Below are positions 38,301 through 49,639 of a DNA stretch of 64,000 nucleotides, piece after piece. The stretch comes from Aptenodytes patagonicus (Eukaryota > Chordata > Aves > Sphenisciformes > Spheniscidae). The position numbers were made by a program, and so were the translations under genes. Under the pieces are notes generated by a model. It did no database searches, was not told the DNA's origin, and saw nothing but the letters and a program-made list of their open reading frames with translations. Location: positions 15,714,501 through 15,778,500 of the forward strand of contig NC_134963.1 in the NCBI RefSeq assembly GCF_965638725.1, given 5' to 3'. Position 1 is the stretch's first letter; every line of letters begins with the position of its first letter.

Positions 38301-39757
38301 AGGAGGGAAGAGGGGAAGAAAAACAATTTGAAACATGATAGAGAGGCGAAGTGAGGTTGTTTCAAACTGTTTTGCTGTTAATCCATAATCGGAGTTATTT
38401 CACACATTAGAAAGACCATTGCTATGTAGAGATTACTGAAGCCTCATACCAAGGTCAGATAGAAAGAAAGCCTTGATGACGCGAGTGGTGAATTCTGTAA
38501 TGACCACATCTTGTAATCGGGAGACCTTGTGCTTGTCTCCAGGATGCATTCTGGAATAGCTCTTTATTAACTCCTTGTGTTTATCCTGCTTCAGTTATGG
38601 GATTCCTCGTGTTTTACGGTGGAACTGGAGTAAGGTACTCCTGTTTTGGAGCAGGAACTCGGTTAGCACTCTTTTCCTTCTTCATTCACCTTGCTTTCAT
38701 CCAGATGAACTTTCTTTTGGAGGCAAAGCTGAAGCGGTGTGCTGTGGTGCGTCCCTTCAGCTCAGTTCCAGTGGGAGCAAGAGAGGTTACATTGCCAGAC
38801 TGTGTGCTTTGTCCCTTCTGGGTGGGCAACAACACACATTACTCTCTGCAGCTCCAGATTATTATTGTAAAAATGCAAATATGTTATGTGATAACGAGAA
38901 TAAGTGAGTTTTTGTCACTTGGCACAGCTGACACTTCAACTGTTGTTCTGGCTGTCCGTCTCTCTGTGGTCTGTCTGAATTGCCTGTACCATTGACCCAT
39001 TTATATTCTAACATATATTTATCCGTGTTTTTAAACCTTTTGGTTTGTAGGCCCCTGAATATTTTTGAGGGAGGTTTGTGTCTTTCTAGAGGGAAGTTAA
39101 GCCTCTTGGAAAAAAGCTTGCTTTGCTTAGTTATTTTTCACAGACTCACAGTTAGTCTTTGAAGTCTGAGATCAACCAACTTGTGTTGAATTTCCCTGAT
39201 GTACAAATAGAGGTACTGTATGTCTCCTCCTGAAAGGCTGTTTCCAGTGACCACAAATTTGATGTGTGCCCTCCTTCTTTTACATACTTTTATGGTTATC
39301 TGAGGTTGGTGAAAAAGGCTATGCCCTATAAGCTATTATATTTCTCGAAGGTCTCCTTGCTCCTCATGTTTTCTTTCGGCAGCGGGGAGATGGGTACTGT
39401 TCCTTGTGCCACCAAAACCATTCTCTGCCCTGAAGCTGAACCTGTTGCTTTCACAAATCTTACAGTCCCAATTCCATCCAGTATTCCAATTTTGATTCCT
39501 TGCCTAATTGCTTTTCTGGAGGACAGGATCACACTGAACAAACCCAGGAGGATCCAGGAAAACACACTGTAGTTTTGGAAGTTGTATTTCTTGACTCACC
39601 TAGCAGGAGCCTGTACTGTGACAGTGATCGCTGTTTCTGATGGTTCTTACAGATAGACTGCCTGAACCTTGCATTTAGCCAGGAAGAGGTAATAGGACCC
39701 AAGAAGAAAAGGAAAGTCAGTGAACCAGAGAAGCTGCTTCTGGAAGGCAGGAAATGA
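17381..39757 (+). CDS. HORMAD2: HORMA domain-containing protein 2
   Basis: A meiosis-specific chromosome-axis protein. In mammals HORMAD2 binds unsynapsed axes, helps recruit ATR and supports synapsis surveillance. Coding exons are 17381-17431, 18286-18430, 19803-19866, 20898-20934, 22211-22231, 22969-22995, 24354-24421, 27273-27424, 27983-28236, 29129-29237, 30317-30381 and 39653-39757, all with AG/GT borders and matching phases (365 codons plus TGA). The ATG follows a 3' splice site at 17340, so the 5' UTR extends into an upstream exon. The HORMA domain covers roughly residues 20-230 ([41 protein letters not shown]). The signature [11 protein letters not shown] near 257-267 and GFVSTGFH-like [11 protein letters not shown] favour HORMAD2 over HORMAD1. 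The C-terminus carries KKKRKVSEP, the basic-SEP closure motif, overlapping PKKKRKV at 347-353. Human HORMAD2 has about 307 residues, so this model is longer in its linker. A further exon near 32350 is possible but not included. Confidence 0.93.
22211..22231 (+). CDS. HORMAD2: HORMAD2 microexon of 21 nt
   Basis: The interval is preceded by a pyrimidine-rich TTTTCCCTCCTTAG acceptor and followed by GTAAGT. It encodes LHIAVLA in phase 0. The neighbouring exons end ...ERQY and begin IYTNP, and HORMAD proteins have a LRM-V-LA/T segment exactly there. The 21-nt exon therefore fills a gap that the family alignment requires. Confidence 0.85.
22969..22995 (+). CDS. HORMAD2: HORMAD2 microexon of 27 nt
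   Basis: It encodes IYTNPKEPE between TATAACAG and GTAAGA, phase 0 on both sides. It matches the YTNP segment of the HORMA domain directly after the 21-nt microexon, and the next exon starts [10 protein letters not shown]. Confidence 0.9.
26148..26197. repeat. Cluster of overlapping inverted repeats
   Basis: Three palindromes overlap in 50 bp. AAGAGAAGG and CCTTCTCTT form 9-bp arms with a 4-nt loop (26148-26169). GTAGGCC and GGCCTAC form 7-bp arms with an 8-nt loop (26156-26177). AGTAGGCAATGCCTACT is a palindrome around one base (26181-26197). It lies in the HORMAD2 intron between exons 24354-24421 and 27273-27424. No gene-like content. Confidence 0.85.
26316..26421 (+). repeat. 38-bp minisatellite, about 2.8 copies
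   Basis: A unit beginning CTACCAAACCATACCCTGCC and ending CGAATTCCAGG starts at 26316, 26354 and 26392. The first two copies are identical over their 38 bp. The third diverges after CTCCCC. It lies in a HORMAD2 intron. Confidence 0.95.
28489..28553 (+). repeat. CA/CG-rich microsatellite with a 25-bp duplication
   Basis: Alternating purine-pyrimidine DNA. The 25-bp unit starting CAGCACATGCGTGTGCACGC occurs at 28491 and again at 28516, followed by further CACACG repeats. It lies in the HORMAD2 intron after exon 27983-28236. The alternating CG/CA steps favour Z-DNA. Confidence 0.9.
35655..35935 (-). mobile_element. CR1 3' fragment, antisense to HORMAD2
   Basis: Read on the minus strand, the segment encodes the decayed CR1 C-terminal region ([18 protein letters not shown]) around 35755-35800. 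It then runs into a 3' UTR with GAGCAGATAGGTTGGACGCA near 35690. It lies in the last HORMAD2 intron. Confidence 0.85.
36897..37070 (+). mobile_element. Possible tRNA-derived SINE (MIR-like) relic
   Basis: The stretch has a box-B-like GGTCATGGGTCCGTTCCTGTC after ACTCAGGAGGTCATGG, then TTTGCTACTTGATCGGGACTTG. This recalls the tRNA-derived head of MIR/CORE-SINE elements. The similarity is weak and the borders are guesses. It lies in the last HORMAD2 intron. Confidence 0.3.
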
Positions 39758-40463
39758 TGTTCATTCTGACACACAATACATTTTGGAAGGTGTGAGTTTG
39801 CGTTGTCATCTGACTAGTAAAGACATTTACTCTCTTCCAATATTTAACTCTTCCACATACCGCATGTATTTCTGCATGTTTATTTGTCTAGTATAAACTT
39901 TGGGTTGTGAAGAGATAGCAAGCACCATAATTGTCATGACAATGTCGACCAACAGCACTTGTTTGATGTTCTAAAGTTGAGGATTTATGATTCCATGTGA
40001 ATGGTGTCTGTGTGCTTCTTTCTCTCTGTCTCTCTCTCTCACAGCCTCCCACCCCCGTCACTGGCTAAATTTCCTCCTCTGTGGCTGGACTGTCCTTTGC
40101 CAATATGTCATCAATATTTAATGGCACTAGTTCAAGATGAACTCTCTGAGGTGTCAATGCCATCAACCAACAAGTCTCATGACTCACTAGATTGTGCTTA
40201 ACTTCATCCTATCTACTGCTTCCGGAGCATAGATTTTTTTTTTTTCAAAGAAAGGTTTTTATCTGTATTGAATACAGAGATAAAGTAATCTATACACATT
40301 TTCTGCTGGTGCTGGATGGGTTTTTTTCTGACTCTGCAAGTAGTGTTGCTATGACTATATTATCAGCTTATTTCTAAAACAGCAACCCACCATGTGCCAA
40401 GGGGCTTAGACAGTTGTGTGATATAAATTGTGTTGAAATACACCACATTTAAAACCTAACTTT

Positions 40464-40469
40464 AATAAA
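40464..40469 (+). terminator. HORMAD2: Candidate HORMAD2 polyadenylation signal
   Basis: The first AATAAA I found on the plus strand after the HORMAD2 stop, about 0.7 kb downstream, followed by a GT-rich stretch (GGTACCTTGTGGTTGC). If used, the 3' UTR is about 720 nt. Confidence 0.5.
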
Positions 40470-43400
40470 GGTACCTTGTGGTTGCAAATACAGGTAAGGA
40501 GAACAACAGCAACAACAGAAAAAAAATTCTGTGTCCTTTGGAGCAAAGATGCTGTGCTTTGTGTCATGTAGATTGCCTGGCAGGCACTCTGTCAAGACCT
40601 AATGGCTGTTTCTGGAGTGGGAGGAGCAAAATGGTCTTAATTGGTCTTAGACATTTTAAAAAAGATGTTCAGGGAACAGCCTTTGCATTACTTTATACAC
40701 ATCACAAAAGAGACACTGAGATATGAAACACTGAAGAAGGGAATGTAGTGCACTCTCTTCCCAACGTAATGTTGATTGCCTGAAGTGTTCCAATCTTACG
40801 GTGATGGGGAAATAAAAGCACTAGAGTACAACAGAGTAATGTGCACCCGGTAGTGTAGCAGCATCCCTGACATTTCAGATATGCAGCAAAGATATTTCAG
40901 GACAGGCCTTGAAGAGCAGCAGTGGTTTTGGATGTAGGGTGTTTCTTTCGTGGTGTATGTCAGACAGCTCTGTAGAAAGCAGTGAGGATCACTTGTCAAG
41001 TGTCTGACCCGTAGCGTCTAGGGCATCTGATTGCAGGACCTCGGCCGCCAGTGCCATCACTTGACACACCAGGTTCCCTATCGCCATTGATATGGTGATG
41101 TCTTCTGCTGTGGCAGTGCTTGAGATTGGCTCCAGACATCAGGGATCTTCCTCGCTGCTGAAACAGTGATCTTTCCTTGACTGGATAGAAGGTGGGGATT
41201 GATGCATCTCTCTTGTGCTTTTACTCTGGTTGGCCATCTGAAAGAGCTGAAAGCCAGACTAGAACTGGCTGACTGGGTAGAGATAACGCTGAAGCTGAAC
41301 ACCTCTAGATGTTCAGTCGACCTCCTTCTCCAGGTAGCTTAGTAATGCGTTGCAATCCTAATGCTAATACCACAGCTGTCCTTACTCGGCCCAAGGCAGA
41401 CAGGCCACTGACTGTCCCTGAGTCTGCAGCAGTGTCTGGTAGGTTTCGTGGCTTGATGCCTATTTCACAAAACTTGTAGGACACGGGAGTTCTCCATTTT
41501 ATCCTCACTTTCAGTCCTGTGTTCTCATTTTTGGACCTGTGGCCTAATAAGCCAGTTTGTTCACATGCCAGAGCAAACCAGAAATCTTCCTTCTGCCCAG
41601 ATTTTGTAATGATATTTGCTCTCGTGCCTGCACATCCACGGGAGGCCTGCGTTCTTCACAGAACAGCTACAGCTCAGGACCTGCCTTGACCTGAAAGCTC
41701 TGCCCTGGCACTGCTAGACTTCGTGGCTTCCATGTTCCTTCAGGCCACTGACTCCCGCCCGCGCGCAAAGCCCTGTCATGTTGTTGTGTTGTGCGTATAG
41801 GAGAAAGTCAAACGTGTCTGCGATTATGGCTACTCAAACAAGTTAGTCCTTCTCCTGTACGCACGATACCACAAGGCTTAGGAGGCATGCCAGCTTGCTT
41901 GGTGCACACTGGGAGGTGCAAAGTGTCTTGTCCCACAATGAAAGTGAAGTAAGCTATCTCGCGTTACCACATAGTAAGAGTGTGCACACCGACACCACGA
42001 AGTAAATCCACAGCTTAGTTGACTGCACGATGTCTTGGTCTTGTAACCATGGCCAGAGACTCACTGTCTCAGTTCACATTGGCTTCTAATCAGCTATTTT
42101 ACGGTAATGACTTTTAGTCATTTTCATTTCAGGCTTGGTTAGAAATAAAGTAACTTGTGATGAACTGCCACAGTAAGCGTCTGATTTTTCTTTCCCACAA
42201 ACTTGTGGTTACCATCAGATTCTAAGAAAAGTCTTTCCACTGCAGATTGGAATCATATAAGCCACTTACACATATCCTTTTATTTATTAGCAATTCTGCT
42301 TGGCTAGCTAAAGGTAAAAAAACCTTTTTCTTGTGTTTCAGTCACATTTCTAGTTAATACTCATTAACTGACTTAATGTATGTTACACATCATCAACCTG
42401 ATTCACTACTGACATAAAACAGAAGCAATTCGTTAGTAACGGTCCCTTGCCAATTAGTGAACTAAATTACGTTTGAACAATTTTCTTCAAAGATTCTCCT
42501 CCTCCCCCCATGCATCATTTGGCAAGTCCCCTGAATGCTTACAGTAATTATGTGCGTGCAGTGAAAGGAGACTGTTACCTCTTAAACCAAAATAAATGAA
42601 TATGCGATCTTTGTGCTGAAGTAACAGTGAGTAATACAAAGAATCACAGACATCCTCCCTTTGATCTCCCAAAGATACGAACAGCAATTAAGATTACAAG
42701 CCGCTTTAAAAAAACAGAATATTGGGAACATTCTGTAAGGGAAAAGTGAATGCTTCACAGAGTTTTTCAGAAAATCAGGGAAGAAGGGGAACCCTGTCTT
42801 GTTTATTGTGACCACAAGCTTTTTAATAGATGTAATGTGGATATCCTCAACCTGCCGAGCCACAAACAGGTTGGCAGTGCTTCTAAAAATCGTTCCTTGT
42901 TTCTGGGATAGCGTTTAACAAGAAGAGTAGTATCTGTTTCAAACTGAAAGTCAAACTGAAGTCAAACGGAAAATGCATTGTCTCAACCACATCCTTAAAT
43001 ACACTGTCCTCAACAAGAAAATAACCTCAGCCCCTGGTACTGCACAGTAATCTTACGGACAGGTGTCAACATTCGTTTTTCACCTGAAAACTGAGGATTC
43101 TTTCGGGATTTCCACTGCCGCGTGCGATCTAGGAAATCATCTGATCTGATTGCTGCTGCTTTCAGTTTTCGAAGGAGAGCAGAGAGAAGAAATGAAACAC
43201 GACACAGGAGCAGGAGAAATGAAGATTCTTTCACACTTACAACAGGAGAGTTAAGAGTTTTGCCATTGATTTCAATGGAGCGTGGAGGGAGCTCTATCCG
43301 TGGTGGTAATACAAAAATCATATTGTAACACTGTCCAAATGAGCTAAGTGATCATTTTTTTCCTCCAGTGGATTTCTGAAGTGATACCAGTGAAATACCT

Positions 43401-46400
43401 TGGATATACCTTGCTATAAATGTGATTAGAAATCAGCTAGTATTTTCACAAGTATAATTCTAATCATAAATCTTTACCTGAAGAACTGTTCTGTGAGATT
43501 ACCATCTCGGGATTTTGGCTGGAACTTTAATTTTTATAGGTTCTGCATTCTTCCTCTTGAGTCAGCAGGTAAAGTATGTGGTTGTGGCCTGCTGTAGTGG
43601 AGTGCCTGCATTTGTCATGCCACCAGGTTGCCATTCTTGGGGGCCAAGATCCTCGTGCCAAAAGCATAATGTCACCCCACTGGAATCCCACCCACGTGTG
43701 TCGCTGGGCAAAGTCTTTTTTGTTAATGGATGAGTAAAATTTCATCAGGCTTTTGTTGTCATCACGAGGTAAGTAAGAGGGATTTGCATCTGAGCTGGCA
43801 CATTTTCCATAAGCAGTTTCCAAGGCTAATTTAAGTCAGGTTGGCACGTATATCCTTCCTTTAAGCAGAGGCTGAGATTCCAAAGCCTCACAGGAGTTTT
43901 CCATAGGAAACACCGCCCTGGGTATCTGTGTGCCAGACATGCCTGTGTGGCATTTCCCGGAGCATCAAGGACCTACTGTTCTAATGCAGAATCGATTGGC
44001 CGCCTTGTGATGTCTTCTGCATACCTTGCTGTGGAGTTTGTCGTTTATGTGCTAGAAAAATAGGAATTAAGATACTCTAGCTGTAAAATATCTGTGGATT
44101 CAACACGGTGATCGTAAATAATACAACTGTCCCCATTTACTTTGCATGGTTTGTTTTTGGAAGGGCTAACGATTCCCTGTGCAAGCGTCTTGATGTTTTC
44201 TTGTCTGATTAGCTAATGGATTTAGCTCTGCATTTAACACCTTTTTAAGGAGGGGATCTTTGTTATGGAGAAGACACACCCTTAAGCTTAGTTCAGGAAG
44301 GTTCAAGTCCTGTTGCTGCTATGTACAAGAAAGCACCCAAGACCTGCCCTGGAGGACTTTCCAAAAGCACTTGCCAGTGGGAGAAGGGGGTTGTGGTAGG
44401 CAAATATAAGGTACCAGTTTCTTTTACAAGCATGACATGATATATTCTGTTCATATTACTTGTATTTCTTTACAGGACGTGCAGTGAGGGGATGTTTATT
44501 CTGATGAAAGTCTAGGCTTGATAACAGGAAACCAAGTCCTTTGTGCAGTAAATTGACCTTGAATCACACACAGGCCTTTTTTTCAGTAACAGAGGGTAAG
44601 ACTGTCTAAAACACAGGAAAATGGTGTCTCTAGAAAACAAAGTGGCATTTTGAGTTGGCTAGAATCTACCCAAGCCTTTGCCAGCCTCGGAACCGTGAAT
44701 GTCAGCCCGAGCAGGTGGTAGCGATGCAGCCGCGGGTCAGGGACTTGTCAGGAGAGCCAGGGGGACAGTTGCTTTTTGTCCCTGAATACTTTTTCTTAAA
44801 AGTTCAGTCTAACCAGTAAATTGAAACGGCATGTCCCTGTGGGTAAGGCACAGCACTGGGGTGCGGGAGACCTCTTTGCGTGCCCCAGTGGGGGCATTCA
44901 GTGGTTTGCTGAAGGACTCCCTCCCTTCCACTCTTCCCCCCCGTAGAGGGTGCTGGCCTTTGGGGGCAGGAACCACATCTCATGAGCCCTTGCAGGAGAT
45001 GCCATTGCAGGGCTTTGGTCTTGTCAGACGTTTCTAGATGCTTGCACAGCGTTAATAAAACAGCATAATGGGATGCAGTTTCATTAATGACCAGCATTTC
45101 ACTTTCACCAGAGTGAAGGACCTCTGCTTACACGCAAAAAAAGGTTATTTTTTTCCTCTCTGTTGTTCCACCCTGGCATCTGAGACCTTTGCTGAGCTCT
45201 GCTCACACATCTCCAGCTGTCCTCTGCTACAGCTCTCCAGTCCCAGCATCTTTCCCCCCCGTTTATTGAAGACTGGATCTTGTTCATTGGAGGCAATTAC
45301 TTGCCATAGATCATTCCTACTAGGCCATAAGGTCAGGCATCAGCAGGGTTTTGGTGATTCCTAGCTGTGTCCCCTAAGCAGAGAGCTGGGAAGGGACAGC
45401 ACAGGTAGCTTACGACTGCTGCATTCCCTGACTGTTCTCCTAAAAGCTTAGGTCAACTACCTGTTTGTTGGGTTACTTGTCAGCCAGAACCTTTGCCTGA
45501 TCTGGCTCACCCTGTGGCCAACGGGCTAATGATGGTGCAAGGGGAATGGTGAAAACAAGCTCAGGAGGCAAGGACCTCTGGTTTCGGCACCGGCCTCCGT
45601 GTAGACCAACTTCAAGAAGAGCAGGAGACTGTAGCACAGCACAAGGCAAAACTCCCCCACAACAATCTTGGTGTTATTCCATGGTAAAGAGGTTCTGAAT
45701 CAGTGCTGACTTCAGATGCGTGGAAGATACTGGTAAGCACGACATCTAGGCAAAGCGTAGTTACCTGTACACAACAGAATATTTCCTTTGGCTTGTGGTT
45801 GTTTGGCTTTTACCTGGTTTCTCTGCCGATGCAGTGGAATTACACTGAAGTAGAAAAAGAATTGGGCCAGTCGCCTGACAACCTTTACTTTCTGTTTTTA
45901 AAGTACTGCAAAGAGAGCTTAACCTGAGGCTTTGGGGCAGGAATATCCAAAAAAACCCCCCAAACGCTCTCAGCATCTTTATACGTTTTGGATAAGGCCA
46001 GATGGGCTCATCCAAAGATGCTTGCTGCTTGCGTAACGTTTGGGGAAGCTTTGTGTGCGTAAAAGCTTCGGATGACTTGGAAATTGGACCCATAGTCGAC
46101 CCACAATGTTTCTGCAAAGGAGGTCCAAGCGTGAGCAAGGATTTGACCCCGATGTGTCAATTTTCTGCTTTAAAAGAGACGTCAGTTTGCAAGTAAATTT
46201 GCCATGTTGGTGGTGTTTCAGAGGGCCATTACCTACTTATTTTCAGAAATTATTTAGCCGATTGGCTGGCCAGCTTTCCTTTTCCCAGGCTGTTTGAGAG
46301 CATGTAAGAGCTGAGCTACTTGGCTACAAGAGATTTTCTTCTCTGAAATTGGCAGCGGCTCATTCCGGAAGAGAATCAGCATATTTGGCCACTGATTGCA

Positions 46401-47294
46401 AAGGAAAAGGGAAAACCATTATTTTTCCATTTCACTTATTTAACTATCCAGTGGGAGACATTGACTCTATTTGGGTGACCCTCATTACTAAGGCATTGCT
46501 AAGGCTTCCCTCCTCTGCCCTTCACTTAAAAGTAGAAAATAAAAATATTCAGTTCTCAAAAATGCATATATTCTCCTTGGCTGGATTAGGAGTTAGCCGG
46601 TGCCAAGTATCTAATTGTATCAGGCCTTACACAGCAATATATTCAACGTCACGGCTTCATGAGTCAGGATTTTCTCTCTGAAAAGGATCACGTCAAGAAG
46701 CCCGGGACAAAAATTCCCTATAGCCCAGCAACAGAGCTAGCTGTGTAAGAAGCTCTGTTAGGAAAGGGAGTTAGATGTGAAAGTAAGATATTTCTGCCTG
46801 GGCATCCTTCCACGCTGGACAAAGGAAGTACTCAGTAACGGTCAGTGAGTCTTCTCATGACTCAAGTGCTTTGATAATTGCTCCTGGAGCACAGTGTGTG
46901 AAACTCCACAAACCTGCAACGCGACCGGCCATGCCGGTGGAGACGCGAAGGGTGGGTTTGCTGATGTCAGGATGCCTTTGAAGTCACTCCATGAGCGCCT
47001 TGCCGCTTGGGTTTCTCGGGCTGAGGAAACCGTGTTGGAATGAAGCTTGTGGCTGTTGTTCAGATTTGCTGTGATCTCACGGTAGCGTGCCGAGAGCTCC
47101 TTGTCGTTACGTCACGAGGGCTTTGCTTGTGTCGTAGTCAGCTCTGTGTGCATCACCGTGGCAGGAAACGCTGCCCGTGGGCAGACTTGGATTTTTCAGT
47201 GTCTTGCAATTGGTATTTCCTCCACTTTCCAACAGTAATTCCATTAATCCATCAGTACTTATTTCATCCGCAGATCACAAGGTTCTTTGCAAAG

Positions 47295-47440
47295 GATGAA
47301 CATCTTTATTCCCGCTGTAAAGAGGGAGAAGCTTAAATTTGAACTGGAAGTGACTCTCCTGAGGTCACACAACTCTGCCAGGAGTGATGTGGCAGAGATC
47401 TCAGTTCTTCAAGGTGCTGCCATCAGATGCTTATCTGGAG
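47295..47440 (-). mobile_element. MIR-like SINE relic
   Basis: On the plus strand the sequence has the layout of an inverted MIR: a TTTATTCCCGCTGTAAAGAG segment, then GAAGTGACTCTCCTGAGGTC, then ACACAACTCTGCCAGGAGTG, ATGTGGCAGAG and ATCTCAGTTCTT. This parallels the antisense MIR pattern of 'attttacagatgagg', 'gtgacttgcccaaggtcacac' and 'gtggcagagc'. The copy is diverged and its borders are approximate. Confidence 0.6.
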
Positions 47441-48054
47441 TTTCTGATATTGCACAGACTTCTGATAAGAATTTCCTTTGTTAATGTGGAATATTACTAG
47501 AGAGCCTTGTGAAGCAGGGCTTTGGGAAATGACGTTTTTGCTGAATTCAGCTCTTTGCTGGATGCCATCTCACTCTCGCCTGTGGTCTGCGCCTTAGTTG
47601 GGTGTTCTGGTGACATTTTATATTTGAGGGAGGCATCTAAGAGAGGTCCCTATAGAGGGATGTTTCGCTGAAGCTGAAACCCTTTCTGATGGTGTATTCA
47701 CCCTAATTTGAGGTGTTTGAGGGGTCTAGCTGAAGGGCAACGGCCCTAAACTCCGTATTTGGTCAATGAAGAGAGCTCAGCTCTTCCCCAGGATGATTCA
47801 GAGCAGAGATGGACTCTTATTCTGAATCACTCCAAAGGAAGTCTTTCATCTCTCTTTCTCCGTTATCTGCAGAGGGACCTCTCCCCACTAACGTTAGTCT
47901 TTGAATGAGCTGGTGTGAATACCCGTCCACATCGTGCTGGTCTTGACTAGCAAAGCCAGTGGACTTGCTCCTGTGCCCTTGTATGGGATGATGAGAAGTC
48001 ATGCACGGGCAGATTGCTTCGCATCTATGCACCGAGGAGGCTTTCCACCTTCCT

Positions 48055-48140
48055 CTGGAGCATCTGGTGTGAGTTACTGCCAGAGACAGAGACTGGCTGG
48101 ATGGGCTTTCGGTCTGGTCTGGCCATTCCTGTCTTCCTTT
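48055..48140 (+). mobile_element. Old CR1 3'-end relic (reptile-type tail)
   Basis: The segment GGCTGGATGGGCTTTCGGTC followed by TGGTCTGGCCATTCCTGTC matches the 3' end of old sauropsid CR1/L3 copies, in which a GGGCTAGATGGACCATTGGTC-like stretch is followed by TATGGCCATTCTTATG. It is a family distinct from the young avian CR1 at 1.5-4.8 kb. Any 5' extension (47.8-48.05 kb) is too diverged to call. Confidence 0.7.
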
Positions 48141-49639
48141 GATCTAAAATAAGGTTTAGCCATCACTTACTGGTGCAGGAAGGATGAGAATTTTGCTGAC
48201 TTCAGTATTTCTGCGGCCTTTTGAGAAACAGTCACTTTCTTTGGGTTTGGTGACCCCGGAGATTAGAGTTGATCCCCATAAACCCTGCAGCGTATCCAGT
48301 GTTCCCGGGAGGTGTGTATGGGCCACCTTGCGCCTGCCCGTCCCCGTGCAAGCACAGCCTGCCTTGGGCAGGCTCACCAGGTGGATGGGAGGCTGGGGAG
48401 AGGTGGGCAAGGAGACGGTTTGGCATATGGCAGCAGGGCAAAGATGGAATGAAAACGTATGGGAATCATTCAGGGGTCTGAGCTTTGGGTCGTCTTCAGG
48501 TGGTTTGGGTGACTATTTCCCACTCCTCAGAAAGCCAGTTTTCTGCTGAAGAAGCTGACTCACGGAGAATTTGAGGGAGGACACTCCCACGAGGCGCTTC
48601 GGGAGCCACGCTGCACTTGGGGGATGGATTTTTGAGCCTTTGAGCACCGGCATCTTCTGAAGAAGATGGCAGGCGAAGGAGGGTTGTAAAGTTCCCCTGG
48701 GTCCAGCCTTCTGCTTCCAGGACATGGCGAGGGCTGCGCTGACCTACTTAAGCCAAGGAAGGAGTGAAAAAAGTTCTTCATTCTTGGGGGCCCACCTGCT
48801 CTTTTGCTGCTGTTCCCGCAGCCAAGGAACATACCTTTGCTGAGGAAACGCATGAACAGGCAGCTCTTTGGAAGGAACTAAACACATCTGCGTGGGCCAG
48901 GAGGAAGAGGGAGGCCAGCCACAACAGCTGCCCCTCTTGGTAGGCAGGAGGTTACAAAGAAGCCTTGATGCCTTCTGAGTAAGAGCAAATTCTTAAGCAA
49001 AGCGAGGGTGCAGATTCCCCTTCGCTGGGAGCAAGGCAAGTCTGTTCTTGGTGGGAAGTTCCTTCTCGGAGGCTCACCTGGGGAAGAAGAAGGGGAATAT
49101 GGAAATCGCTGGGCTGCCTGGGACCACGGGGCCGCAGCCTGCTGCATTGATGGGGCAGAGCGGGCCCAGCCCTGCGGCAGGCAGTGGTGGAGTGGCTTCC
49201 TTGGTATGTCGGGAGCGAGGTGGCTCTGCGCCCTTGGGCTTTCAGGCTAGACGTTTTACCCAGGGACATAAATGCACAAAAAGCTTTGCAAAGAGGGAGG
49301 AGGACCTCGGATTTCTCCTCGCCCAAGCTGCTCCGCTTCCCGGTGCTCTCCCATATACAGTCAAAGAGGAGAAGCTGCCTCGCTTTTCTCATCCTCCTCC
49401 CAGTGCGGCACGCTGCCGGGAGGGAGCTGTCCTAATGGACCTGGGCACTCGGCTGTGTCCCTGTGTAGAGGGTGAGCAGCACCAAACAGCCTCCTTGACT
49501 CTTTTTCCCCAAAGCAACTGCAGTTCAGGGCTGAGAGATGCCCGAGCTCCAGGGAACGGCAGGGTTTCACACGGGGCCTCCCTCCTGCCCTGCTCCTCAG
49601 GGTTGCCACTTGCTTGACGTTGACGTGCTTCATGCTTAG

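Noticed and set aside
43010..43321. 103-codon minus-strand frame
   Set aside because: Looks protein-like in places (KLKAAAIRSDDFLDRTRQW), but I recognise no family and see no start context or splice sites.
44300..44320. tRNA box-B-like GGTTCAAGTCC
   Set aside because: No box A at the right distance and no cloverleaf, so not a tRNA gene.
44840..44900. Possible tRNA-derived SINE head (GGTAAGGCACAGCACTGGGG)
   Set aside because: Only a short match to the general 'cactggac...gggagacc' SINE pattern, with no convincing box B or tail.
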